Below, one piece after another: positions 26,352-34,028 of a stretch of 64,000 nucleotides of DNA. Under the pieces are notes generated by a model. The model saw nothing but the letters and a program-made list of their open reading frames with translations. It did no database searches and was not told the origin of the DNA. Position numbers and translations under genes: made by a program. Position 1 is the stretch's first letter, and each line of letters opens with the position of its first letter. The stretch is from Pseudomonas nitroreducens NBRC 12694 (GTDB lineage: Bacteria; Pseudomonadota; Gammaproteobacteria; Pseudomonadales; Pseudomonadaceae): contig NZ_BDAI01000006.1 in the NCBI RefSeq assembly GCF_002091755.1, positions 200,996-264,995 of the forward strand. Direction: 5' to 3'.

Positions 26352-27452
26352 ATGGGATTCAACTGCGGCATCGTCGGCCTGCCCAACGTCGGCAAGTCCA
26401 CCCTGTTCAACGCCCTGACCAAATCCGGCATCGCGGCGGAAAACTTCCCCTTCTGCACCATCGAGCCGAACAGCGGCATCGTGCCGATGCCCGACGCCCG
26501 CCTCGATGCGCTGGCCGAGATCGTCAAGCCCGAGCGCGTGATCCCGACCACCATGGAGTTTGTCGACATCGCCGGCCTGGTAGCCGGCGCGTCCAAGGGT
26601 GAAGGCCTGGGCAACAAATTCCTCGCCAACATCCGCGAGACCGACGCTATAGCCCACGTCGTACGCTGCTTCGAAGACGAGAATGTCATCCACGTCTCCA
26701 ACAGCGTCGACCCCAAGCGCGACATCGAAATCATCGACCTCGAACTGATCTTCGCCGACCTCGACAGCTGCGAAAAGCAACTGCAGAAGGTCGCGCGCAA
26801 CGCCAAGGGCGGCGACAAGGACGCCTTGGTCCAGAAAGCCCTGCTGGAAAAGCTCATCCCCCACTTCAGCGAAGGCAAACCCGCCCGCTCGCTGATGAAG
26901 AACATGGGCGATGACGAGAAGCGCCTCGTGCGCAGCTTCCACCTGCTGACCAGCAAGCCCGTCATGTACATCGCCAACGTCGCCGAAGATGGCTTCGAGA
27001 ACAACCCGCACCTGGACGTCGTGCGCGCCATCGCCGAAGAAGAAGGCGCCATGGTCGTGCCGGTGTGCAACAAGATCGAAGCCGAAATCGCCGAGCTTGA
27101 TGATGGCGAAGAGAAGGACATGTTCCTCGAGTCCCTCGGCCTCGAAGAGCCGGGCCTGAACCGCGTGATCCGCGCCGGCTACGAGTTGCTGCACCTGCAG
27201 ACCTACTTCACCGCCGGTGTGAAGGAAGTCCGCGCCTGGACCGTGCGCGTCGGCGCCACCGCCCCGCAGGCCGCCGCGGTGATCCACACCGACTTCGAAA
27301 AAGGCTTCATCCGCGCCGAAGTCGTCGCCTACGGCGATTTCATCCAGTTCAAGGGCGAACAGGGCGCGAAAGAAGCCGGCAAATGGCGCTTGGAAGGCAA
27401 GGATTACATCGTCAAGGACGGTGACGTGATGCACTTCCGCTTCAACGTCTAA
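26352..27452 (+). CDS. ychF: Redox-regulated ATPase/GTPase YchF
   Basis: Obg-family P-loop protein that binds ATP and the ribosome. 366 aa from the ATG at 26352; the frame upstream of it is not coding. The P-loop is GIVGLPNVGKSTLFNAL, switch region FCTIEPNSGIV, the G3 site DIAGLV, and the altered G4 motif NVAEDG typical of ATP-preferring YchF. It ends with the TGS domain (FTAGVKEVRAWTV ... GDVMHFRFNV). Followed by a strong terminator and tRNA-Met, as in P. aeruginosa. Confidence 0.97.
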   Translation: MGFNCGIVGLPNVGKSTLFNALTKSGIAAENFPFCTIEPNSGIVPMPDARLDALAEIVKPERVIPTTMEFVDIAGLVAGASKGEGLGNKFLANIRETDAIAHVVRCFEDENVIHVSNSVDPKRDIEIIDLELIFADLDSCEKQLQKVARNAKGGDKDALVQKALLEKLIPHFSEGKPARSLMKNMGDDEKRLVRSFHLLTSKPVMYIANVAEDGFENNPHLDVVRAIAEEEGAMVVPVCNKIEAEIAELDDGEEKDMFLESLGLEEPGLNRVIRAGYELLHLQTYFTAGVKEVRAWTVRVGATAPQAAAVIHTDFEKGFIRAEVVAYGDFIQFKGEQGAKEAGKWRLEGKDYIVKDGDVMHFRFNV

Positions 27453-27467
27453 GCGCCAGCCAAACAC

Positions 27468-27500
27468 GAAAAAGCCCCGGCCATCAGCCGGGGCTTTTTC
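27468..27500 (+). terminator. Intrinsic terminator after ychF
   Basis: GCCCCGGC-CATCA-GCCGGGGC (27474-27494) followed by TTTTTC. Confidence 0.93.
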
Positions 27501-27589
27501 TTATGGCTGCCCGCCCTGCCGCTCATCGCGAAAATCCCGCACGACCGGCTAAACGATTGATAGAACAGAACAATATTCAAGAAAAGGGG

Positions 27590-27618
27590 TTGACACCCCC
27601 CCTCGATCTGCGGAAAAT
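27590..27618 (+). promoter_or_regulatory. tRNA-Met promoter
   Basis: TTGACA (27590-27595), 17-bp spacer, GAAAAT (27613-27618), placed 11 bp before the mature tRNA start. The -35 is consensus. Confidence 0.7.
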
Positions 27619-27629
27619 GCGCGCCACTC

Positions 27630-27706
27630 GGCTACATAGCTCAGTCGGTTAGAGCGCAGCATTCATAATGCTGATGTCCCAGGTTCAAGTCCCGGTGTAG
27701 CCACCA
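27630..27706 (+). tRNA. tRNA-Met (CAT), prophage attachment gene
   Basis: 77-nt elongator-type tRNA with encoded CCA: acceptor GGCTACA/TGTAGCC, anticodon stem CAGCA/TGCTG, loop TTCATAA with CAT at 27664-27666. Its 3' 46 nt are part of the 48-bp attL repeat, so the prophage rebuilt an intact tRNA at its left end and left a 3' fragment at 43928. Confidence 0.97.
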
Positions 27707-27708
27707 TA
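27661..27708. repeat. attL, 48-bp direct repeat in tRNA-Met
   Basis: Identical to 43928-43975. Starts at ATTCATAATG in the anticodon stem-loop and ends two bases after CCA (CCATA). The next base differs (C here, T at attR). Confidence 0.95.
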
Positions 27709-27713
27709 CAAAA

Positions 27714-27741
27714 CAAAGGGTTAGCGAAAGCTAGCCCTTTG
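27714..27741 (+). terminator. Phage-borne terminator for tRNA-Met
   Basis: Stem CAAAGGGTTAGC-GAAA-GCTAGCCCTTTG just after attL. It imitates the original host terminator now displaced to 43982, with the same GAAA loop and TAGC/GCTA inner stem. Confidence 0.75.
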
Positions 27742-27759
27742 TGCTTTCTGGGGTAGTGA

Positions 27760-28809
27760 CTACGAAGTGACTACACCCTGCCTACGCTTTCTTCTGTCCC
27801 TGCGCTCCGAAGGCATTTGGACTTGCCGGTACTCCAACGGCAACCCAAGGGTATTCCTCAGGTACTCCAGGTACCGACCATCTTCAGCGCTTAGGCTTGT
27901 ACGCCCCACTGCAATCAGCCTCAGATCCAGATCGCTCTGTTCGCCTGAGTAGTAGGCGTACTCCAATAGTTGCCCGATCGCTTGGCGCAGAACCTTACGG
28001 GTTGAGAAGTCTGATTTGATCTCGAACAGCAATTTCTCCTGCTTAGTAAGCACGGTCACATCCACGAAGTTCTCTTCGAAAATGATTCGTCCCGCTGGAT
28101 ACTCAGCCTTCAGTTCCTCAAACAGCGCCTGCTGAATCATCGCGTGTTCTGGAGAGCATTCGCGAGATGCAGATCCGTTTCTAACGTAGGGCGTGTGCGA
28201 CGGAGGTGTGTCCATCCCTTTTCGGCCTCGCGGCCTCTTACTGGGCGCCAGCTCTGGCAGTGCTGCTGATTCGCCTATGTCGATCAGCTGATACCGATTG
28301 TAGAACTGCACCGGATCATTCTCGGCGGCAAAGGTATCTATGGGATACCACTCAACCTCTTCAGGGCGAAATCGGACATTCAAAATGTATGGTGCCCAGT
28401 CTGTATTCCCCAGCCCTTCTCTCCTGCCTCCAATGGCATCGATCTCGTTGAGCATAAGGTCGTACCAGCCAACCTTCTTGTAATGGTTAAGGACAGCCGT
28501 ACCTTGTGCTTCATCCAGGAACTCAAGATCCCGAATCCGTGCAACATAGCGGCGGCGGCGTAGCTCATCGATAGTAAATATGACTACATCAGCGATGCGC
28601 TCCCCTCTTTCGAGCCGTGCCTCCCATCCCTTGTTGACCCCTTGAATAAAGCCATACTGCCAACCCCCGATCTGCCACTCAAAACGAAACAGCCACTCTT
28701 CGTGCCCATAGCCGTTGATCGCACGAAATGTATTCGCAGCCTCTTCTGCATCACCCGTTGGACGTTGCCAATTCGAAGAGTTGTAGCAAACGCGAGTTAT
28801 GTAGGTCAT
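27760..28809 (-). CDS. Putative PD-(D/E)XK nuclease, prophage cargo
   Basis: 349 aa from the ATG at 28809 (AAGGA upstream); a longer frame to 28953 is unlikely. The C-terminal domain has the layout of a PD-(D/E)XK nuclease: helix with Glu221, Asp250 in FVDVTVL, Glu263-x-Lys265 in LLFEIKSDFS, and a QxxxY helix (Gln280, Tyr284 in AIGQLLEYAYY). The first ~175 residues form a separate, unrecognised domain with HEEWLFRFEWQI, joined by a charged linker (PSKRPRGRKG). An N-terminal sensor plus nuclease is a common plan of type IV-like restriction proteins, so anti-phage defence is a reasonable inference. The base composition is lower in GC than the host genes. Confidence 0.6.
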   Translation of the reverse strand: MTYITRVCYNSSNWQRPTGDAEEAANTFRAINGYGHEEWLFRFEWQIGGWQYGFIQGVNKGWEARLERGERIADVVIFTIDELRRRRYVARIRDLEFLDEAQGTAVLNHYKKVGWYDLMLNEIDAIGGRREGLGNTDWAPYILNVRFRPEEVEWYPIDTFAAENDPVQFYNRYQLIDIGESAALPELAPSKRPRGRKGMDTPPSHTPYVRNGSASRECSPEHAMIQQALFEELKAEYPAGRIIFEENFVDVTVLTKQEKLLFEIKSDFSTRKVLRQAIGQLLEYAYYSGEQSDLDLRLIAVGRTSLSAEDGRYLEYLRNTLGLPLEYRQVQMPSERRDRRKRRQGVVTS

Positions 28810-28963
28810 TGCGCATTCCTTGCATTCCGAAGGGAAAGACAAATGGCTCATCGCCACCAAGCCAGGATGCCTAAAGTACGTCCAGACACAAACACCTGCT
28901 AGGGGGAAGAGATGTCGCAGCAGCTGCTGGTGAGCAGCCGCGAGCTCAGGCACACATGTGCAC

Positions 28964-29788
28964 TCAAGGGTTGTCCAGCCTGTCTTTGCACTCGCCTAAG
29001 ACGAAGGTGATCTCCTCACTATTCCTAGTAGCAAAAAGCACACGGTCGCCATCTAAAAACGTTACCCGCTGCCCTTGTTCCATCGCACACGGTGCTTTGT
29101 CGTACATTTCAAATGTGTAAAGGAACCACCTGGCCCTGTCCTTCACAAGCGACTCATAGACTGAGTGGCTCCCTGTCCACCACTGGTAGCCGAGGTTAGC
29201 TAACACGACCGCACTCGTGACCTGCACCAGAGCTGTAATTGCTCTGTAACGTACTCCCTCGCGAGGCCTGTACCACGGGAACATCATTACGCGAGAGTTC
29301 TCGTCCGGTAGGAAGTTGAACATGACATACAAAGCGAGCCCAGCAGCCCCCACAATTAGGACAACAATAGAAAGAAAAAGAAGCAGGGGAGGCGCAACAA
29401 AGAGCGTCACGAACGCGATGGTATGAACGAATTTACCGGGATCCACCCCGACTAGCCCATTCACAATTTGGCTGGCAATCGCAACGGCCAAATTTGTCCC
29501 AAGGCCAAACGTGATTAGCAAAAATAGCTTTCCAAGATGCGTCTCGAAGATTGCCTTATAGAGCCCTATGAGGTCAGCGATCATTGCTAGCCCCCAGAAT
29601 ATAACTCCAAGCGCCATGAACCCCTTGCTCAGCTCCCAGCCGAAGCAGTCGAAGAGTAGATATAACCCTCCCATAACTGCCGCATTGAAGTAGCTGCGCT
29701 GGTTGGGCTGGAGTGCCCAATACCACTGCCACGCCTTCGCTCTCAGCTGTCGCACAATATTTCTCACCAGCACATCCGATGTAGCCAT
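28964..29788 (-). CDS. Multi-pass membrane protein of unknown function, prophage cargo
   Basis: 274 aa with about four to five hydrophobic segments (e.g. GFMALGVIFWGLAMIADLIG, LFLLITFGLGTNLAVAIA, LLLFLSIVVLIVGAAGLALY, ITALVQVTSAVVLANLGYQW) and a soluble C-terminal tail of ~70 residues (VTFLDGDRVLFATRNSEE). GAAGGG lies before the ATG. No family recognised. It lies 155 bp upstream of the nuclease gene on the same strand, so the two may form a unit; many defence systems pair a nuclease with a membrane effector, but nothing here proves it. Confidence 0.6.
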   Translation of the reverse strand: MATSDVLVRNIVRQLRAKAWQWYWALQPNQRSYFNAAVMGGLYLLFDCFGWELSKGFMALGVIFWGLAMIADLIGLYKAIFETHLGKLFLLITFGLGTNLAVAIASQIVNGLVGVDPGKFVHTIAFVTLFVAPPLLLFLSIVVLIVGAAGLALYVMFNFLPDENSRVMMFPWYRPREGVRYRAITALVQVTSAVVLANLGYQWWTGSHSVYESLVKDRARWFLYTFEMYDKAPCAMEQGQRVTFLDGDRVLFATRNSEEITFVLGECKDRLDNP

Positions 29789-29863
29789 AGCCCTTCAACC
29801 ACTTCCATTGCGATTGCAAAGTGCCATTGATAAGGCATGGGATAGCTCTGATACAAGACCACA

Positions 29864-30850
29864 TCACACTGTTACTCCCTTTTGCGCCAGTGGTGACAGA
29901 CGTAACGCAGACTCCAAATGCTCCGGCGACAGGTGCGCATACCGCATCGTCATCGTGATCGACGAGTGCCCCAGGATCCGCTGCAGTGTGAGGATGTCCC
30001 CTCCTCCCATCATGTAATGGCTGGCGAAGGTGTGGCGGAGGATATGGGTCAGCTGCCCCGGCGTCTGGAATCCACAGCGCTCATAGGCACAACGGAAGGC
30101 GGCACGGCACGACATGAACAAGCGGCCGGTTCCAGGCATGCCCACCTTGAACATCAATTGCTCCAGCTCGGCCGGGATCGGCACTGAGCGGCTCTGACGG
30201 TTCTTGGTCCGGTGGTAGTGGACCTTTCCCCCATGCACGGCCCCACGGGCGATGCTCTCGGCTTCCTCCCAGCGGGCACCAGTGGCGAGACACAGGAGAG
30301 CGACCGGGTACGTATGGTTGTTCGTGCTGGCCTTGCACTCTTCAAGGAGCTGGGCGACCTGATCCAGGGTGAGGAAGGTCAGTTCGACCTGATCGGTCTT
30401 GATCTGCCGGACGTTGGCCAGCGGGTTTGCCTTGTGCCATGAGCCGAGGCGGATCAACTCAGAGAAGATGGCCGACAGGTAGCGTTGTTCGTGGTTCACC
30501 GTCTCCGGCTTCACCTCAGTCAGACGACGCTGCCGGTAGCGTGCCCACGCGAGCGAATCGAACTCGAAGGCCTGCGGATCGCCGAGGCGTTCGGCCAATG
30601 CTTGGCAGCGAGCTAGGCGCTGTTTGCCGTCCTTCAGGGTGCAGCCATGGAGGTCATACCAGACCTTCACCAGATCTGAGAGGCGATCATCCAGCGGCCG
30701 GCCTGTCTCGCCCAGGACAGTGAAGAAGTCCTGCTCGTAGCGAATGGCTGCGGACTTGGTGGCGAAGCCCTTCTTGCGGATCCTGCGACCGGAGCGACCG
30801 TTCTCGTAGAAGTCAGCCGTCCACGTCTTCCCATCCTTGCGCGCGGTCAT
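29864..30850 (-). CDS. Prophage tyrosine recombinase (integrase)
   Basis: 328-aa site-specific recombinase. Catalytic residues seen: Arg193 (GARWEE), His269-x-x-Arg272 (THILRHTFASH), His295 (ILGHSS) and nucleophile Tyr304 (MRYAHLSPEHL). The N-terminal arm-binding and core-binding (SAM-like) domains precede them. Presumed to act at the tRNA-Met 48-bp repeat. It overlaps the replication gene by ATGA, so it sits at the end of the phage structural-replication operon, as in some Pf phages. Confidence 0.94.
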   Translation of the reverse strand: MTARKDGKTWTADFYENGRSGRRIRKKGFATKSAAIRYEQDFFTVLGETGRPLDDRLSDLVKVWYDLHGCTLKDGKQRLARCQALAERLGDPQAFEFDSLAWARYRQRRLTEVKPETVNHEQRYLSAIFSELIRLGSWHKANPLANVRQIKTDQVELTFLTLDQVAQLLEECKASTNNHTYPVALLCLATGARWEEAESIARGAVHGGKVHYHRTKNRQSRSVPIPAELEQLMFKVGMPGTGRLFMSCRAAFRCAYERCGFQTPGQLTHILRHTFASHYMMGGGDILTLQRILGHSSITMTMRYAHLSPEHLESALRLSPLAQKGVTV

Positions 30851-32139
30851 ATCGCGTAGCCCCGCCTGATGTAGCGATCGTTGATCAATCCGATGACGTG
30901 CCTTTCGAGGTCGCGAGTGCTGTAGCCCTTGGCGGTGTAGTGGTCTTCGATCACATGCCAGAAGGGGAGCGTTCTCCCGACCTCAAGCGCTTTTTTTGGC
31001 GGGATGCGCTCCCGTGCGATCAGGCTGGCGAACTGGCCCAGGAACATCTCGCAGTTCTTGCCGGAGAAGCCCTGAGCGGTCTTGTAATAGCGGCGGTACT
31101 CGGTGCGTTCGATGAGCGGATCGGCTTCCACCTGGACCTTGGTGTCGAGGCTGATCAGCGACCAGAAGGCGTCGAAGATCCCCTCTCGGGAAATGAGCTT
31201 GTAGTTGTCGCAGGCGTACTGCCAGAGGCCTTGCAGGTGCGGGCAAAGGCCCTCGTAGGTGCGGCAGCCGATCACCTCGCCAGAGGTCATCGTGGATCCT
31301 TCGGAGAACTGCTGGACGATGGAGTGGTGATAGCGGAATTCGATGCGCCACACGGTCTCCAGGGGGTTGAAGCCGGGTTCGCCATCGCCGAAGGGATCAC
31401 CGTTCAGGGAGGCCCACACGGATTCCCAATAGTCGAGTTTGTCGGTCGCTCTCGCCTGCAGCGTTTTGTTGTACAGGCACATCTGCAGGCCGTTGGCCGA
31501 ACCGAACATGAAGGTCTCACCACGCCCATAGACCGAGGCGTTGCCGTCGTACTCGATGCGGTCGATGCCGCTGATCTGGCGCACACGCCGGGACCGGCAG
31601 TGCATGCGATCCACGAAGTCTGCCGGTGGGTTCCAGCCCTGGACGTCGAGGGCGATATGGACGGCGCACTGGTTCACTTCGCAGGCCGAGAGCACGCCTG
31701 CGGCCAGGTCATCCATGACGCCCTGCAGGATCTTCGGGTCAGCACCATCCAGGGCGTGTGGCGATACTTCAATCTTGAGGTGCGGGCCGATGTTCTCCAG
31801 CTTCACGTTGTGGTTCTTGATCAGCAGGATCAGGCCCATGTCGGCGTTCTGCAGGCGGTACTGGTATCCCGAGTCGCGACCGATCCGACCCTTGGCCCAC
31901 TTGTAGCCGGCGAAGTTGACGAGATCCTCGGGCTCATCGAACAGCGCCATCACTTCCGGGCGAATCATGCCGTTGTACAGCTGCCGCACGGTATCGACGC
32001 CACACCGCAGCAGGCGCACACCCGACAGGTCGGCGAATCTGCCGTTGCTCGGGTCCATGAAAATCCGTCCTTCGGACGACTCATAAAAATCCCCGGTCTC
32101 CTTGAGGATCAGGCGGAGGGGGTGAACTGCCTTTTTCAT
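30847..32139 (-). CDS. Inovirus replication initiation protein (Pf1 ORF430-like)
   Basis: 430 aa, the same length as the Pf1 replication protein in the same position between the Zot-like gene and the phage end. It should nick double-stranded phage DNA to start rolling-circle replication. The segment PHLKIEVSPHAL and conserved Arg/Tyr-rich C-terminus are visible, but I could not place catalytic residues with certainty. The GC-rich stem-loop 68 bp upstream (32207-32271) is a candidate origin or packaging site. Confidence 0.8.
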   Translation of the reverse strand: MKKAVHPLRLILKETGDFYESSEGRIFMDPSNGRFADLSGVRLLRCGVDTVRQLYNGMIRPEVMALFDEPEDLVNFAGYKWAKGRIGRDSGYQYRLQNADMGLILLIKNHNVKLENIGPHLKIEVSPHALDGADPKILQGVMDDLAAGVLSACEVNQCAVHIALDVQGWNPPADFVDRMHCRSRRVRQISGIDRIEYDGNASVYGRGETFMFGSANGLQMCLYNKTLQARATDKLDYWESVWASLNGDPFGDGEPGFNPLETVWRIEFRYHHSIVQQFSEGSTMTSGEVIGCRTYEGLCPHLQGLWQYACDNYKLISREGIFDAFWSLISLDTKVQVEADPLIERTEYRRYYKTAQGFSGKNCEMFLGQFASLIARERIPPKKALEVGRTLPFWHVIEDHYTAKGYSTRDLERHVIGLINDRYIRRGYAI

Positions 32140-32206
32140 TCTTTCGTACCTTCAATGAGGTTTATTGAGGTGCTTACTCGTTAGCTATCCGACGTGTTAC
32201 AGGGTC

Positions 32207-32271
32207 GTCGGCCGCGCCTTCGGCCTACCGCTCGTGCCTGGCGCTCCCGGCCGGCGGCGCGGCTCGCCGAC
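32207..32271. other. Candidate inoviral origin / packaging stem-loop
   Basis: GTCGGCCGCGCC (32207-32218) can pair with GGCGCGGC (32256-32263) plus CGAC (32268-32271), leaving a TCGC bulge. Inside it is a smaller hairpin GGCCG-CGCCTT-CGGCC. This is the only long structured non-coding stretch between phage core genes, next to the replication gene, where filamentous phages keep origin and packaging signals. Function is inferred. Confidence 0.5.
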
Positions 32272-32382
32272 TCAAAACGGAAACGCCGACACCGGCTGCA
32301 TCACTTGCAGGGCGGTGAGAAAGCCGAGCGCATAAGCGAGTGCGAGCAGCCCAAGGGCGTTGATCAGTCCGTGCAGGGTCAT
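32272..32382 (-). CDS. 36-aa hydrophobic mini-protein
   Basis: Starts at the ATG 32382, whose A-T-G-A overlaps the Zot-like stop, with GGAGGAAG just upstream. The peptide is almost one transmembrane helix (MTLHGLINALGLLALAYALG, then FLTALQVM). Size and character are like the minor tip proteins pVII/pIX of filamentous phages, or like the small gene-I-linked proteins. Translational coupling to the Zot-like gene makes it a credible gene despite its size. Confidence 0.65.
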   Translation of the reverse strand: MTLHGLINALGLLALAYALGFLTALQVMQPVSAFPF

Positions 32383-33665
32383 TGCTTCCTCCAGGGGCGT
32401 GAGGCGTATTCGGAGTCGGGCACCACCGTGAGTGAGGTGGCAGTGCTAGGCGGTGGGCTGGTGGCGGCAGCGATGGGCGCAGAAGGGCTCATGCCGGCCA
32501 TGGCTTGGCCCTGGGAGCCGCCACAGGTGATGGTCTGCTTCCATGTGTCGTAGGCGAGTTCCGCCACGCATTCGCCCTTGGCGGTGACGTGGTAGCCGGA
32601 GCCGACTAGCTGCCAGCTGGTCAGCTCCAGATGTCGGCCTTCCGCGTCATCCAGGGCGAACATGTAGATGTCGCCCTTCGAGCGCCGGTAGGCGTGGGCG
32701 AGGATGCTGATGCGGCGGTCGGCGAAGGGATGCGCGCTCAGGTCAACAGGCGTACCAGTTGCCCCAGCAGATAGAAGACCAGCAGGAACAAAGCTACTCG
32801 CAGCAGGACGCGCCGCAGCAGCCACAGCAGGGCTTGGCGCAGCGGTCGCAGGAGCAGTTTCAGCAGTCGCCACGTGAGGCGCGGGAGCGGTTTCAGCAGG
32901 CTTACCGCCGATGACCTTGAGAGGTCCCATATAGCTGACAAAGCCAATAGTGCCGGCCAGCAGTGCCAGTAGAAGAACCAACTTAGGCGACCGGAACAGA
33001 CTTTTACCGGCCTTGGTGTCCTGGGTCTTGCCGGTGGCGGTGGATTGGTAGAGGGCGAAGGTCTGTTTCTTGATTCGCTTGTACTCGACGATGGTGCCGT
33101 CAGCGGGCGGTCGGTTGAGCTGGGCGTCATGCTGGGCCTCCTTGTACCGGCCAGGAATGCCGATCACCGCGAGGTTGGAATGCTTGTAGGCCATCTCGCA
33201 GGTCATGCGGATGTCGTCGCGGATGTAGCTGATATTCGGGGTGGTCAGGACGATGTCCCAGTTGAAGTGCCGGTGCCGGGTCCAGGCGTCTAGCCAGCCC
33301 ATCGGGCGGTCGGCTTCGTGGGCTGCCTCGGGGCCGCCGGGAAAGTCGAATTTTTCCAAGTCCTTCTCGCGCCAGGACTTGGGGAACAGCAGCTGGGTTT
33401 CGTCGAAGATCAGGAACGCGCCCCGCGGTGCCCACTGAAACCAAGTGCGCATCTTGTCGAGGTCGGCCAGCGATTCGAGATCGAGGTTGATGATCTGCGC
33501 GGAGTTGGGCAGCTGCGGGAAGACGCTATAGGCACGTTCCAGGGTGAAGCCACGGACGTTGGTGATGATGACGCGGCCGTCCTTGAGGGCTGGGACGGCA
33601 TCGTCTTGAATCGCGCCGGAGGTTTTGTAGGAGCCGTTGGGGCCATGGTGAATCTTGATCGACAT
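32379..33665 (-). CDS. zot: Zot-like / pI assembly ATPase
   Basis: 428-aa inner-membrane motor for filamentous phage secretion, of the zonula-occludens-toxin family. The Walker A loop is at residues 8-15 (GPNGSYKT) and Walker B lies in GAFLIFDETQLLFP. One transmembrane helix (SPKLVLLLALLAGTIGFVSY) follows at about residue 225, then a periplasmic, Pro/Ala-rich linker and a C-terminal domain. Comparable in size to Pf1 ORF424. 'Toxin' is only the family name. Confidence 0.93.
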   Translation of the reverse strand: MSIKIHHGPNGSYKTSGAIQDDAVPALKDGRVIITNVRGFTLERAYSVFPQLPNSAQIINLDLESLADLDKMRTWFQWAPRGAFLIFDETQLLFPKSWREKDLEKFDFPGGPEAAHEADRPMGWLDAWTRHRHFNWDIVLTTPNISYIRDDIRMTCEMAYKHSNLAVIGIPGRYKEAQHDAQLNRPPADGTIVEYKRIKKQTFALYQSTATGKTQDTKAGKSLFRSPKLVLLLALLAGTIGFVSYMGPLKVIGGKPAETAPAPHVATAETAPATAAPSPAVAAAARPAASSFVPAGLLSAGATGTPVDLSAHPFADRRISILAHAYRRSKGDIYMFALDDAEGRHLELTSWQLVGSGYHVTAKGECVAELAYDTWKQTITCGGSQGQAMAGMSPSAPIAAATSPPPSTATSLTVVPDSEYASRPWRKQ

Positions 33666-33668
33666 GAC

Positions 33669-34025
33669 TCACCTCCCAATGATCGGCACGAAGCGCATGC
33701 AGAACCGGGTGGCGGCAGCGGTCATGATGATGTTGAGCGCCTGGGGTACGCCGAAGAAGGCCAGACCGGCCGCGATGGGGGCCGGTAGCGCCGCGTACAT
33801 ACCTCGGACCATGGCGGGGATACCGAGGCCATCGATCAGCTCGCGGGCGACGGTGAAGCTGACATCGAGCAGCAGGATGAAGGTCTGCAGAGTGCTGTAG
33901 ATGATCGCCTTGGTTACGACGACCAGGCCGTCTTTGACGAAGTCGTAGATGCCTTGGGCGAAGAAGTCCCAGATCCACTGAAAGAAACCGATGATCTGGT
34001 CGAGAAAGCCGGAGAGCCATTCCAT
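33669..34025 (-). CDS. DUF2523 minor coat protein (pVI-like)
   Basis: 118-aa, very hydrophobic protein with three likely membrane helices (MEWLSGFLDQIIGFFQWIWD, AIIYSTLQTFILLLDVSF, GLAFFGVPQALNIIMTAAAT). Placed between adsorption and Zot-like genes, with 3-bp gaps on both sides. This matches gene VI / Pf1 ORF112, the tip protein that releases the virion from the membrane. Confidence 0.88.
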   Translation of the reverse strand: MEWLSGFLDQIIGFFQWIWDFFAQGIYDFVKDGLVVVTKAIIYSTLQTFILLLDVSFTVARELIDGLGIPAMVRGMYAALPAPIAAGLAFFGVPQALNIIMTAAATRFCMRFVPIIGR

Positions 34026-34028
34026 AAG

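Noticed and set aside
30898..32184. 428-codon plus-strand frame
   Set aside because: Antisense of the phage replication gene, without start signals.
32379..33665. Enterotoxin gene
   Set aside because: Zot similarity reflects the inovirus assembly ATPase (pI); no evidence of toxin function in this context.
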